DNA of 64,000 nucleotides from Myroides fluvii (GTDB lineage Bacteria > Bacteroidota > Bacteroidia > Flavobacteriales > Flavobacteriaceae). Shown piece by piece: positions 1 through 8,988 of this stretch. The position numbers and the translations under genes are program-made. The notes under the pieces are model-generated. The model was not told where the DNA came from. It worked only from the letters and a program-made list of their open reading frames with translations, and did no database searches. The DNA is taken from assembly GCF_009792295.1 (NCBI RefSeq), contig NZ_CP039934.1, positions 2,810,501 through 2,874,500 of the forward strand, written 5' to 3'. How positions within the stretch are numbered: position 1 is the first letter of the stretch; the number at the start of each line of letters is the position of its first letter.

Positions 1-370
1 CTTGTAAGTCTGTCCATCCTTGGTTGGGATTGTCTTCTGCGTTTTCTACGGCATGGCGTATGGCGTGGTCTCCACCAGCAATTAATCCAATTACTAAATC
101 TGGAGAAACTCCATACGTAGGAGGACATTCAGAAGCGTCTAAAATACCCAATCGACCCGAAGTCCCTGCCCCTATATAAAACAAGCGCCCTCCTTTGTTG
201 AGCTGCTCCACGATTTTTTGAACGGCGGCTTCAATTTGAGGAATGGACTTTTCAACAGCCAACGGAACCGATTGATCCTCGCTGTTGATATTTGTCAATA
301 CCTCTTGAATAGACATTTGTTCTAAATGATCATAAGCAGAGGGCTGTTCTGTAATTTTGATAAAGTCCAC
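1..370 (-). CDS. murQ: N-acetylmuramic acid 6-phosphate etherase, N-terminal part (runs off the left edge)
   Basis: Only the first ~123 codons are inside the window. The visible part carries the SIS-domain signature [18 protein letters not shown], which is diagnostic of MurQ. MurQ cleaves the lactyl ether of MurNAc-6-P to give GlcNAc-6-P during cytoplasmic recycling of peptidoglycan sugars. I chose the GTG at 368-370 as start because the translation from there ([18 protein letters not shown]) matches the usual MurQ N-terminus, whereas the first ATG (316) would cut it off. A TAnnTTTG box lies 24 nt upstream of the GTG. The start codon itself is less certain than the family. Confidence 0.9.
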   Translation of the reverse strand, partial: MDFIKITEQPSAYDHLEQMSIQEVLTNINSEDQSVPLAVEKSIPQIEAAVQKIVEQLNKGGRLFYIGAGTSGRLGILDASECPPTYGVSPDLVIGLIAGGDHAIRHAVENAEDNPNQGWTDLQ

Positions 371-394
371 CTGTATCGCTTTTTTGGGTTGATA

Positions 395-402
395 CAAAAA
401 TA
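395..402 (-). promoter_or_regulatory. Candidate -7 box for murQ
   Basis: The minus strand reads TATTTTTG, matching the Bacteroidota -7 consensus TAnnTTTG, 24 nt before the proposed GTG start. No convincing -33 TTTG was found at the usual spacing. Confidence 0.4.
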
Positions 403-486
403 CTCAAATTTGTTTAGATTTAATACGGCAGAACGGGAATTCCATTTCTCATTTTGTAGTAGTAATTTCCTTTGAATCAAATAAAA

Positions 487-525
487 AAAACGCCAGTAAA
501 AAATGAAGTATTTCACTGGCGTTTT
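487..525 (-). terminator. Rho-independent terminator behind the 626-1621 lipoprotein gene
   Basis: Perfect 11-bp arms AAAACGCCAGT / ACTGGCGTTTT are separated by 17 nt. The T-run follows the stem on the minus strand, so it serves the lipoprotein gene ending at 626. Confidence 0.7.
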
Positions 526-625
526 GACGTAAATCATTGAAAATTAAAGACAAATATTTTAAATTTCAATTCAATAGTACGACTCTACTAAGAAGAAATT
601 ATCCTAGTGTAAGGGAAGGGACGTA

Positions 626-1621
626 CTATTTTTTGTAAACTAACTTTTCATTTAAACGGAAAGTATGAATGGATGGAGCTGTTTCTGGACTTACAACAGA
701 AGAGAATTGTCCATTAACAATGGAGAATGTACCAATCAATACATGTTTACTCGGCGTATTTCCACTGCCGCGATAATCATCAGCAAATTTGCCCATCATA
801 TGGTCTGATAATCGTATACTTGTGCCTCCGTAAATTACATTGACAATGTACTTACTACCTGCAGTGGTGTTTGGACATTTACGGTATAAATCAACGTAAA
901 TGGCGTATTCTCCATCTTCTAAGTGTTTGAAGTAGATGTTTTCGTTTTTAATTCCATCAATACTACAACCAGGATTAGAATCAATATCTAGTTCGGCAAT
1001 TTCTGTGCCTTCTGAATTGAATAAGTGTTTACTGCCGTAGTAGACACGGCCACTATTGTTTTTTACTAGATGTAAATCCACATCATCTTCTTGATCCCAA
1101 GACAGGGAAACTTGCATTTCACCCGTTCCTGCCGGAATCAGATGGAATTCTCTGTAGTAAATTACGGTTCGTGTACCATCTGTAATATATCCTACAATTT
1201 CTAGTTCAAAAATTTCTAAATCTAACTTTTGAGATAAATCTAAAATTACTTCGTAGCGGTATAGTAAATCCCTGGTTTGGATTTCGTTTGATGTTAGTAC
1301 TTCATAAAAACCTTCATGTCCTTTTAACCCAACTAAAATAGATTTTAACTCCGCCGTACTTGTAACCGACATAATCGCTTTTCCACCGTTGATTACAAAA
1401 CTATTGACATTAATTTCTGAAATCACATCTTTTTCCCCTGCTAGGAGGGTTCCTTCCTTGAAAGTAGCTCCTTCAATGTCAAAAAAATTGTCTTTTAAGG
1501 TGTTTGGAACTTCTTTTTCTTTCTCAATTACAGTAGAATTACTACTGTCATCACTACTGCATGATGCTGTGCTAAACAGGAAAAACCCTGCTAGGGTGCA
1601 CAATAAAATTTTCTTTTTCAT
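626..1621 (-). CDS. Lipoprotein with a C-terminal DUF2135/YfaP-like domain
   Basis: 331 aa. It opens with a lipoprotein signal peptide (MKKKILLCTLAGFFLFSTAS, Cys21, then SSDD), so it should be anchored in the outer or inner membrane. The middle (about residues 45-165) is not recognised. From about residue 170 the sequence VSLSWDQEDDVDLHL, followed by a glycine/aspartate-rich stretch and an EDGEYAIYVD strand, resembles the DUF2135 beta-domain (YfaP type), in which the aspartates may bind Ca2+. It is a single-gene unit with its own -7 box and terminator. The domain assignment rests on motif resemblance only; the biological role is unknown. Confidence 0.7.
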   Translation of the reverse strand: MKKKILLCTLAGFFLFSTASCSSDDSSNSTVIEKEKEVPNTLKDNFFDIEGATFKEGTLLAGEKDVISEINVNSFVINGGKAIMSVTSTAELKSILVGLKGHEGFYEVLTSNEIQTRDLLYRYEVILDLSQKLDLEIFELEIVGYITDGTRTVIYYREFHLIPAGTGEMQVSLSWDQEDDVDLHLVKNNSGRVYYGSKHLFNSEGTEIAELDIDSNPGCSIDGIKNENIYFKHLEDGEYAIYVDLYRKCPNTTAGSKYIVNVIYGGTSIRLSDHMMGKFADDYRGSGNTPSKHVLIGTFSIVNGQFSSVVSPETAPSIHTFRLNEKLVYKK

Positions 1622-1678
1622 AGCTTTTTATTTGTTTTTAAATGACTAACTATTTTCTCTTTCTTCTCATTTGCAGGA

Positions 1679-1686
1679 CAAACATA
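1679..1686 (-). promoter_or_regulatory. Candidate -7 box for the 626-1621 lipoprotein gene
   Basis: The minus strand reads TATGTTTG (TAnnTTTG), 57 nt upstream of the ATG. No clear -33 partner was seen. Confidence 0.35.
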
Positions 1687-2004
1687 AACAGAATTTTATA
1701 TAAAAAATAAAATAAATTATTACTTTTTAGTATAGTATGTTTTTCTATTTCGTGTTTTTATTGATAAAAATTCAATTAAAAACAAAAAAAATAAAAAGGA
1801 TATAAACGCAATAGATAGTTTTGCTAATAAAATGTTTTAGAAACAGTTAAAAGTTTTTTTTATCTATCACATTGAAAATGAGTGTTATTTTAATTAAATG
1901 AGTAAATAGTGCAATTTTAATGTGCCCTTATTCTAGAAGAAATATATTTTAATGAAAAAGAATGATCGATTATATGGGACACATTACGGGAATAAAAATA
2001 AATT
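1687..2004. other. AT-rich intergenic region, no gene seen
   Basis: About 320 bp of very AT-rich sequence between the lipoprotein promoter and the transposase remnant. I see no ORF, hairpin or RNA gene in it. Confidence 0.5.
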
Positions 2005-2235
2005 ATGAAATTATTTAATTCAGAAAAAAATAGAACATCTATTCGTTTCAAAGGATATGATTATAGTAGTAATGGATTATATTTTGTAACCAGCTGTTGT
2101 GTGAAGAATAACCATTTTTTTGGAGAAGTAGTAGAAGGGAAGATGAGACTCAATTCTATTGGGTAAATTGCGTATGATGAAGTTACTTTTGTCGTTACAG
2201 TTGGGACATCGGTAATAGAAGGTGCTAAAATGTAG
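2005..2235 (+). pseudogene. REP-associated tyrosine transposase (RAYT, Y1/IS200-like), N-terminal remnant
   Basis: From ATG 2005 the frame reads MKLFNSEKNRTSIRFKGYDY followed by SSNGLYFVTSCC, then FFGEVVEGKMRLNSIG. This matches the N-terminus of RAYT-family single-strand transposases (R-x-S-I-R-x-K-G-Y-D-Y-S ... YFVT ... FGE). An in-frame TAA interrupts it at 2164-2166. A further ~22 codons (IAYDE...) stay open to TAG 2233. The HUH motif and catalytic Tyr of the family lie beyond the remnant and are absent, so it cannot be active. Its last codon runs into the palindrome at 2233-2264. Confidence 0.75.
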
Positions 2236-2264
2236 TACGGGTGTATGATCATGCACCCGTACTA
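2233..2264. repeat. 32-bp near-perfect palindrome at the RAYT remnant
   Basis: Arms TAGTACGGGTG and CACCCGTACTA are perfect over 11 bp, and the 10-nt centre contains the palindrome ATGATCAT, so only one base pair is mismatched overall. It is GC-richer than its surroundings. It could be a REP-type palindrome served by the former RAYT or a bidirectional terminator between converging genes; a T-rich stretch follows on the plus strand. Confidence 0.65.
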
Positions 2265-2291
2265 TATTTTAATAAAAATTAGTTATCTTTT

Positions 2292-3350
2292 TTACACCTG
2301 ATACACAAACGCATTAATATTCATTCCTGCCCCTACAGAGGCAAATAACAAATAATCGCCTTTTTCGAAGCTGTGATTATCCAGTTGCTTATTGACAATC
2401 ATATCATATAAGGTGGGTAATGTGGCCACACTGCTATTGCCTAATTTCTGAATATTCATCGGCATGATATGTTCGGGCATGGCGCGGTCGTATAGCTCGT
2501 AAAAGCGTTTGACGATGGCTTCATCCATTTTCTCATTGGCTTGGTGGATGATGATTTTCTTGATTTGATCAATTTGTACACCACTGTCATTCAAACAAGC
2601 CTTCATGGCTTGTGGCACTTCAATCAAGGCGAATTCATATATTTTTCGACCTAACATTTTGATGTAGCGCGTGTCTTGCTGTGGTTCTTTTTTGTATGAC
2701 TCTCCGAAGTGGATATAGTAAGCTTCATCTGCAGTGAAACTACAGCTTTTCGTAGCAATAATCCCTCCAGGTTCATCCGTTACTTCTAGCACGGTGGCTC
2801 CTGCACCATCGGCGTAAATCATCGAATCTCTATCGTGTAAATCAATTACGCGAGAGAGCGTTTCGGCTCCAATCACCAAACAATATTTTGCAATGCCCAA
2901 CGACATAAAAGCATAAGCTTGGATGACGCCTTGTAACCATCCAGGACATCCAAAGAGCACATCATAAGCCACGCAATTGGGATTCTTAATTTTGAGGTTG
3001 TGCTTCACGCGGGCAGCTAAACTCGGAACCAAATCCGATTGATCTGTACCGAATTTCATGTCCCCAAAGTTGTGGGCAAAAATGATATAGTCTAACTTTT
3101 CAAGGTCTATTTTTGCATTTTCGATGGCGCGTTGCGCAGCAATTGTGCCAATAGCTGTGGTTGTTAAGTTCTCAGTGATATAGCGTCTTTCCTGAATCCC
3201 TGTAATCTGTTCCAGTTTTTTTGCCACTCTTTCGTTGGAATCTTTCAAAGGTTGCCCGTTTTCATCGCGAAAGTCGAACTGATGAAAATCGTTGTTGGTC
3301 ACAACTTGTGTAGGAATATAACTCCCCGAACCTTTTATTTTAACAGCCAT
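2292..3350 (-). CDS. 3-oxoacyl-ACP synthase III-like enzyme (KAS III/FabH family)
   Basis: 352 aa, the usual size for a KAS III-type thiolase-fold condensing enzyme. The catalytic triad is visible: Cys135 in VLFGCPGW, His269 in IIHQANEK and Asn305 in LGNSSVAT. Such enzymes join an acyl-CoA to malonyl-ACP or a related acceptor in the cytoplasm. No other fatty-acid synthesis genes (fabD, fabG, acpP, plsX) lie nearby, so it is probably a FabH paralogue for a special acyl chain rather than the housekeeping FabH. It is transcribed alone and converges on the RAYT remnant. The family is confident; substrate and role are not. Confidence 0.85.
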   Translation of the reverse strand: MAVKIKGSGSYIPTQVVTNNDFHQFDFRDENGQPLKDSNERVAKKLEQITGIQERRYITENLTTTAIGTIAAQRAIENAKIDLEKLDYIIFAHNFGDMKFGTDQSDLVPSLAARVKHNLKIKNPNCVAYDVLFGCPGWLQGVIQAYAFMSLGIAKYCLVIGAETLSRVIDLHDRDSMIYADGAGATVLEVTDEPGGIIATKSCSFTADEAYYIHFGESYKKEPQQDTRYIKMLGRKIYEFALIEVPQAMKACLNDSGVQIDQIKKIIIHQANEKMDEAIVKRFYELYDRAMPEHIMPMNIQKLGNSSVATLPTLYDMIVNKQLDNHSFEKGDYLLFASVGAGMNINAFVYQV

Positions 3351-3646
3351 AATTTAACGTTTTTTGAAGTAATTAAGAATAGTATTGTAATTACTCCCAG
3401 ATTAGATGAATTCGTTTAGGTAATTTGCACTACTAAGGTACTAAAATCCCATGTTTTACTCACTTAAATAAAAGTGAAATTATATGTAATATAGCTTAAA
3501 TTTAGTTAATGAGAGAGGAGATCTGACATATAACGTTTGAATAGTGATGGATATTGTCTTTTCTTCTTTGATTTATTAATCTATAATAAATGAAAAAGTA
3601 TTTTTTATTCTTTAATTTAGTGAAAATTAAAAGTTAAAAAAGAAGT

Positions 3647-4354
3647 ATGACAACAAAACAAGATCAAGTCGTTTACATTACAGGCGGGACAAAAGGAATA
3701 GGAAAAGGAATAGCACAAGCCTTACTAGCAGCAGGATATCGAGTGGCTATTTCGGGTCGTTCGCTAGCGGAAGTAGAGCGAGTAGCTCGTGAATTGGGAA
3801 CGTCAGATCAGGTTTTAGCACTTGCTTCTAATGTCACACAATATGAAGATGAAGTAAAAGCCGTAGCGCAAATTGTTGAGAAATTCGGTCGTTTAGATGT
3901 AGTGATTGCCAATGCGGGTGTTGGGATTTTTGCCTCTATCGAAGAGCTGTCGATTGACGATTGGAATACCATGATTGACACCAACCTTACGGGGGTTTTT
4001 CACACTTTGAAAGCTACCGTTGCGCAACTAAAACAAAACAAAGGCTACTATATCAGTGTGGCGAGTTTAGCGGGAATTAATTTCTTTGCCACGGGCAGTG
4101 GATATAATGCAAGTAAGTTTGGTGTTGTGGGGTTCACCCAAGCGGCTATGTTAGATTTGAGAGCACATGACGTAAAAGTAACCACCATTTTACCAGGTTC
4201 GGTAACCAGTCATTTTAACAATCACGAACCCAATGAGAAGGATGCGTGGAAGATTCAACCCGAAGATATTGGAGAATTGGTGGTAGACTTATTGAAAATG
4301 AACCCACGTGCGCTGCCAAGTAAGATTGAGATTCGACCTTTAAAAACAAGTTAA
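3647..4354 (+). CDS. SDR-family NAD(P)-dependent oxidoreductase
   Basis: 235 aa, classical short-chain dehydrogenase. The cofactor motif TGGTKGIG is at residues 12-19, the NAG motif at 89-91, and the catalytic residues Ser140, Tyr153 and Lys157 (Y-N-A-S-K) are all present. The C-terminus is trimmed relative to many SDRs but active-site regions are complete. The substrate cannot be told from sequence. It lies 18 bp upstream of the DoxX gene and the two are likely co-transcribed. The start ATG follows an A-rich leader, as is common in this phylum. Confidence 0.9.
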   Translation: MTTKQDQVVYITGGTKGIGKGIAQALLAAGYRVAISGRSLAEVERVARELGTSDQVLALASNVTQYEDEVKAVAQIVEKFGRLDVVIANAGVGIFASIEELSIDDWNTMIDTNLTGVFHTLKATVAQLKQNKGYYISVASLAGINFFATGSGYNASKFGVVGFTQAAMLDLRAHDVKVTTILPGSVTSHFNNHEPNEKDAWKIQPEDIGELVVDLLKMNPRALPSKIEIRPLKTS

Positions 4355-4372
4355 CCCTTATAAAAAAAGAAT

Positions 4373-4774
4373 ATGCAAGATTTAGGAAAATTTATTTTAC
4401 GACTCGGTGTGGGGGGATTGATGATTTTTCATGGAATTCACAAAATTATCCACGGACACGATATGATCATGGAACAATTAGCAGCTAAAGGTTTTCCAAC
4501 TTGGTTGTGGTTGGGGGTTCCGGTTGGAGAAATTATAGCGCCAATTTTGTTAATTGTGGGCGCTTTTACACGGCTATCCAGCGTTTTAATTGCCTTTACC
4601 ATGGTGATGTCTATGGTGTTAGTAAAAGGAGGTGGATCATTTGCCCTTAGTGCAACAACGGGAGGTCTTGGCGCAGAATTAAATTTACTGTACTTAACAG
4701 GTGCTTTAGCTATTGCCATGATTGGGCCAGGTTCTTTTCGTTTGTACAAGGGAAGAAAAGGGTGGTTTATTTAA
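4373..4774 (+). CDS. DoxX family membrane protein
   Basis: 133 aa with four hydrophobic segments (about residues 5-25, 43-66, 70-88 and 98-118) and the DoxX-like opening GKFILRLGVGGLMIFHGIHK. Members are small inner-membrane proteins of poorly defined, often redox-related function. It follows the SDR gene with an 18-bp gap, so an operon is likely. Just after its stop codon lies a short inverted repeat rather than a typical T-tailed terminator. Confidence 0.85.
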   Translation: MQDLGKFILRLGVGGLMIFHGIHKIIHGHDMIMEQLAAKGFPTWLWLGVPVGEIIAPILLIVGAFTRLSSVLIAFTMVMSMVLVKGGGSFALSATTGGLGAELNLLYLTGALAIAMIGPGSFRLYKGRKGWFI

Positions 4775-4784
4775 TTGGTTTATC

Positions 4785-4810
4785 GTTGACGGTTTACATC
4801 AACCGTCAAC
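4785..4810. repeat. 10-bp inverted repeat behind the DoxX gene
   Basis: Arms GTTGACGGTT and AACCGTCAAC are perfect with a 6-nt loop, and a further partial copy (CGTCAACGGTAAAC) follows directly. There is no T-run. Similar GTTAACGGTTGAC-type words sit just after the stop codons at 6929 and 18915. Confidence 0.6.
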
Positions 4811-4903
4811 CGTCAACGGTAAACAAATAAATTCCCCACTTCCAACCAAAAAATCCCTTTTAATTAACATAGATTTTGTACGTTTAGAACATCAACTAAA
4901 AAC

Positions 4904-6114
4904 ATGTAAAATTTGTTTACGCTAAAAAAGAAACTGCATGCTGTACTCTTGTGCTCTGCGATATCGTGGATCTCTATAGCCCAAGAAGTGCCTGCAAATT
5001 ACAATTTTGAAACGTTTGATGCCAATGGACCTGTTGGTTGGTCTATCGACGGAGAACGTGTTTTTATCCCCGTTCAAGATTTTAAGAATTTTAAAGAAGG
5101 AAAAGCTTCGTTGCGTTTGGAGATGGCAGACACGGACGGAGTAACTCCTATGTTTGCCGTGACGAAAGTACTTCCTTCCTATAAGGGAGAGACGTTGGTG
5201 TTGTCGGGTTACATCAAAACCAAAGGAGAGGGGTATCTTCTGGCAACGCCTATTATTCGCGTAGATCCGATGTTAGATTTTGTCCAATTGCCAAAGCAGA
5301 TAACGGGAACTACCAATTGGAAAAAATATGAGCTAACGGTAGAATTAAAGCCAAAACAAACGCAACAAATTATAATTGGAGCCTATATTTTAGGTAAGGG
5401 AACAGTTTGGATGGACGATTTTAAAGTAACAATAGACGGCAAAGAGGTTGCAAAAGCAGAAATTTTTAAATTTCCTGCTAATGAAGACAAAGCCTTTGAC
5501 AACGGTTCTTCTCTTGTATTTCCAACTTTAGATGCCAATCAAATTGATAACCTAGCCTTATTAGGGCGAGTATGGGGTTTTTTGAAATACCATCACCCAG
5601 CAATACCAAGGGAATTGTCCTTGATATTCGCAATTACCCTTCGGCTTTTATGCCTTTTGCCTTGGGAAGTTATTTTGTAAATCAACCAACTCCTTTTGTG
5701 AAATTTACGGCAGTGAATTACAATAATCCCGGTGAATTTTCATTTATGGATCCGATAATAATAGAACCCGATACCAAACCCTATCAAGGAAAAGTAATAG
5801 TATTAGTTGATGAGCGTACCCAAAGTTCAGCTGAGTACACTACCATGGCTTTTCGCGCTGGACGTAATGTAACGGTCATCGGTAGTCAAACAGCAGGTGC
5901 AGATGGCGATGCATCTCAGGTGGTTTTACCTGGTGGATTGTGGACGATTATTTCAGGTTTAGGCGTGTATTATCCCGATGGCGAACCGACGCAAAGAATA
6001 GGAATCATTCCTGATATTGAAGTGAAAAGAACCAGGAAAGGCGTACGGGAACAGCGAGATGAACTGTTAGAAAAAGCAATCGAGTTGATTAAAGAATACG
6101 AGTATAAAAAATAA
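4904..6114 (+). pseudogene. S41-family peptidase, decayed (codon-2 nonsense and internal deletion)
   Basis: The first segment (to about 5597) encodes a signal peptide (FTLKKKLHAVLLCSAISWISIAQ), a CBM-like beta domain (GKASLRLEMAD ... WMDDFKV) and the opening of an S41 tail-peptidase domain (LALLGRVWGFLKYHHPA). After a jump the other frame resumes at TKGIVLDIRNYPS and continues with ERTQSSAEYTTMAF (catalytic Ser region) and GSQTAGADGD to the stop at 6114. The ~200 residues normally between these blocks, including the PDZ-like part, are missing and the frame changes at the joint. The likely original start is ATG 4904, whose second codon is now TAA; the only start in the first frame is a TTG at 4913. 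A short product from an internal ATG at 5572 is possible but would lack a signal peptide. Confidence 0.8.
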
Positions 6115-6125
6115 AAATACCAAAA

Positions 6126-6929
6126 ATGAAACCAGAATTAAATTATATTGAAATAAACCGAAACTCTTGGAATAACCGTACCGAAACTCATTTAAAATCA
6201 GATTTTTATGATGTGGAAGGGTTTGTAAAAGGCAAGAGCTCCTTGAATGAGATTGAGCTCAATCTATTAGGAGATATCAAAGGCAAGAAAATATTGCATT
6301 TACAATGTCATTTCGGACAAGATACCATCTCGTTGAGTAGGTTAGGCGCAGAAGTAACAGGAGTAGATTTATCTGATGAAGCCATTAAGAATGCGAGACA
6401 ATTAGCAGAGCAAACAGGGTCAACAGCTCAATTTGTTTGTTGTGATGTCTACGACTTACCCAATCATTTACAAGGGCAATTCGATATGGTTTATACCAGT
6501 TATGGGGTAATCGGTTGGTTGCCTGATATGGATAAATGGGCAAAGGTGATTCAGACCTTTTTAAAACCAGGGGGACAATTGGTTTTTGTAGAATTTCACC
6601 CTGTTATATGGATGTTTGATGATGATTTTTCCAAAGTGGCGTACAATTATTTTAATGCAGCAGCTATTGTAGAAACTGAAAGTGGTACCTATGCAGATAA
6701 AGAAGCAGCTATCAGCCAATCCTATGTTTGTTGGAATCACAGCATGAGTGAAGTGGTAACTAGTTTATTGCAAAATGGTCTGATGATACAAGGCTTGGAG
6801 GAATACGATTACTCACCTTATGCGTGTTTTCAACATACAGTGGAGTTTGAACCCAATAAATACCGCATTAAACATTTGGATAACAAAATTCCGATGGTTT
6901 ATGCGATTGTGGCGAAGACGAATGGTTAA
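6126..6929 (+). CDS. Class I SAM-dependent methyltransferase
   Basis: 267 aa. The SAM-binding glycine motif is in KKILHLQCHFGQDTISL (about residues 55-71), followed by motif II AEVTGVDLS and the motif around FDMVYTSYGVIGWLPD. This is a soluble Rossmann-fold methyltransferase of the broad Methyltransf_11/25 type. The acceptor cannot be predicted. It lies 11 bp after the broken S41 gene and may once have shared its transcript. A bidirectional terminator lies between it and the convergent ligase gene. Confidence 0.85.
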   Translation: MKPELNYIEINRNSWNNRTETHLKSDFYDVEGFVKGKSSLNEIELNLLGDIKGKKILHLQCHFGQDTISLSRLGAEVTGVDLSDEAIKNARQLAEQTGSTAQFVCCDVYDLPNHLQGQFDMVYTSYGVIGWLPDMDKWAKVIQTFLKPGGQLVFVEFHPVIWMFDDDFSKVAYNYFNAAAIVETESGTYADKEAAISQSYVCWNHSMSEVVTSLLQNGLMIQGLEEYDYSPYACFQHTVEFEPNKYRIKHLDNKIPMVYAIVAKTNG

Positions 6930-6966
6930 CGGTTGACAGTTAATCCCTATCCTTTACAATTCTTAT

Positions 6967-6997
6967 AAAAAAAGGAAGCCCTGGGCTTCCTTTTTTT
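6967..6997. terminator. Bidirectional terminator
   Basis: An A7 run, arms GGAAGCCC/GGGCTTCC with a 1-nt loop, then a T7 run. It serves both the methyltransferase (+) and the acyl-CoA ligase (-), whose stop overlaps its edge. Confidence 0.8.
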
Positions 6998-8777
6998 ATT
7001 CTCTATATATTTTTTCGTACAAATCTTTGTAGATTTCCAAAATAATTCGTCGTTTTAATTTTAATGTTGGAGTGAGTTGTCCATTGTCAATACTCCAAAC
7101 ATCCGGTGTTAATTCGAACTTTTTCACTTGCTCCCATTTTCCGAACTTGCGGTTTACGTATTCTACTTCTTTTTCAATGCGTTTGCGCACTTGTTCGTTT
7201 TTGATAAGTTCTGCATTGGTATTGCCCAAGGCAATGTTTTTGCGTTTCGCCCATTCTCTTACAAATTCAAAATTCGGTTGAATCAAGGCTGCAGGCATCT
7301 TTTCTCCTTCGCCAATCACCATGATTTGCTCAATAAAACGCGATTGTTTCAGTGTGTTTTCAATGATTTGTGGTGCAACATATTTTCCTCCAGAGGTTTT
7401 GAACATTTCTTTTTTGCGATCGGTAATTTTTAAGAAACCTTCCTCATCAATAGTTCCAATATCCCCTGTATGAAAATAACCGTCTTTTAACTCTTCTTTC
7501 GTGCGTTCTTCATCTTTGTAATACCCCAACATAACATTAGGTCCTTTACACAAAATTTCACCATCTTCCGCGATTTTAACGAGCACATTACTCAGTGGTT
7601 TTCCAACGGTTCCAATTTTCATGGATCTATTGCGTTCGTCGTTTACTGCAATTACGGGAGAGGTTTCAGTTAATCCATACCCTTCCATTACGGGAATTCC
7701 AGCTGCATTAAATACACGTGATAAACGAGGTTGTAAGGCAGCACTTCCTGAAACGATGATTTTCATCTCTCCTCCCAAGGCCTCTTGCCATTTTTTGAAC
7801 ACCAATTTACGCGCGATACCCAATTGTAGATTATAGAAGAACCCTCTGTTGTACGGTTGATATTTGAAACCCAGTTCTAAAGCCCAGAAGAAGATGCTCT
7901 TTTTGATTCCTGTTAAAGCAGAACCAGTTGCGAAAATCTTGTCGTATACCTTTTCTAAAAGACGGGGAACAACAGTCATGACGTTTGGTTGTACCTCTTT
8001 CATGTTTTCTCCCATTTTATCAATGGATTCTGCATAGTAAATTCCCACACCACTATATTGGTATAGATAGATTAACATGCGTTCAAAAACGTGACACAAA
8101 GGCAAGAAACTCAGTGCTTTGAAATGCTGTTCTCTGGTAAAGGGCACACGCTCACTACTACCCAAAACATTGGAAAGAATATTGTTGTGTGAAAGCATGA
8201 CTCCTTTGGGCTTACCTGTCGTTCCAGAAGTGTAAATCAAGGTAGCCAAATCATCTGGAGTTACTGCTGCCTTGCGTTGTTCTACTTGTTCTTGATTAGA
8301 ATCATCACGACCTAATTCAAACAACTCATCTAAATTCTTACATCCTGTAATTACATCAAAAGAATAAACGGCCTTGATCAACGGTAATTGATCAATTACT
8401 GACATCAATTTATCGTAGATTTCTTGATCAGATACCACACAATACGTCGCTTCTGAATGACTTAAAATGAATTGATAGTCCTCTGGAGCAATCGTGGGGT
8501 AAACGGGAATATTTTGTGCTCCTATCTGCAGAATACCAATATCCAATAAGTTCCATTTGGTTTGGTTATTACTAGAGATGATAGCGATTTTATCATTGGG
8601 TTGAACACCTAATCTCAAAAGGGCTCTGGATAAAGTATTTGCCTTTTGGAGATAACTTGCGGATGACGTCTTTTCCCAAACACCGTTAACTTTGGTTACC
8701 AGTGCATTTTCCAATGGAAAATGTTCGTGTTGGAAATAAGGTATATCAAAAAGTCTAGTTGGATTCATCATCGTCAT
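6996..8777 (-). CDS. Long-chain fatty acid--CoA ligase (AMP-binding, FadD/FACL-type)
   Basis: 593 aa ANL-superfamily adenylating enzyme. The P-loop YTSGTTGKPKG is at residues 182-192, followed by the motif VMEGYGLTETSPV and the hinge region DGYFHTGDIG...LKITDRKKEMFKTSGGKYV. It activates fatty acids to acyl-CoA for lipid synthesis or beta-oxidation. The lower length and the GKYVAPQIIEN tail fit the long-chain acyl-CoA synthetases common in Flavobacteriia. It is a single gene. The start could be any of Met1, 3 or 4. The terminator at 8909-8964 belongs to the next gene upstream, not to this one. Confidence 0.92.
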   Translation of the reverse strand: MTMMNPTRLFDIPYFQHEHFPLENALVTKVNGVWEKTSSASYLQKANTLSRALLRLGVQPNDKIAIISSNNQTKWNLLDIGILQIGAQNIPVYPTIAPEDYQFILSHSEATYCVVSDQEIYDKLMSVIDQLPLIKAVYSFDVITGCKNLDELFELGRDDSNQEQVEQRKAAVTPDDLATLIYTSGTTGKPKGVMLSHNNILSNVLGSSERVPFTREQHFKALSFLPLCHVFERMLIYLYQYSGVGIYYAESIDKMGENMKEVQPNVMTVVPRLLEKVYDKIFATGSALTGIKKSIFFWALELGFKYQPYNRGFFYNLQLGIARKLVFKKWQEALGGEMKIIVSGSAALQPRLSRVFNAAGIPVMEGYGLTETSPVIAVNDERNRSMKIGTVGKPLSNVLVKIAEDGEILCKGPNVMLGYYKDEERTKEELKDGYFHTGDIGTIDEEGFLKITDRKKEMFKTSGGKYVAPQIIENTLKQSRFIEQIMVIGEGEKMPAALIQPNFEFVREWAKRKNIALGNTNAELIKNEQVRKRIEKEVEYVNRKFGKWEQVKKFELTPDVWSIDNGQLTPTLKLKRRIILEIYKDLYEKIYRE

Positions 8778-8908
8778 AATTAATTAGTTATTGCAAAATA
8801 CGAAAAAAAAAGAGATTCTAGTACAAAGTCGTACAAAGTTGTTAACTTTTAAAAAAATAGAAGTACATCTGCTACTGGATGATTAATTTACGTTGAATAT
8901 TCATAATG

Positions 8909-8964
8909 AAAAGAGGTGTTTCTTGGTTTTTACATCAATTTAAAAACCAAGAAACACCTCTTTT
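8909..8964 (-). terminator. Strong terminator behind the FUSC-family gene
   Basis: Perfect 23-bp arms (8909-8931 and 8942-8964; core GAGGTGTTTCTTGG) around a 10-nt loop, with T-runs on either side. It lies 25 bp after the stop of the gene at 8989. Confidence 0.85.
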
Positions 8965-8988
8965 TATGGAACTATTAAAAAATAAAGT

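Noticed and set aside
322..537. 71-codon open frame on the minus strand upstream of murQ
   Set aside because: It crosses a terminator hairpin and the murQ start in another frame; composition is not protein-like.
2061..2252. 63-codon minus-strand open frame
   Set aside because: It lies antisense to the RAYT remnant, which explains the sequence better.
4438..4749. Open frame antisense to the DoxX gene
   Set aside because: Shadow of a well-supported gene; no domain or signal.
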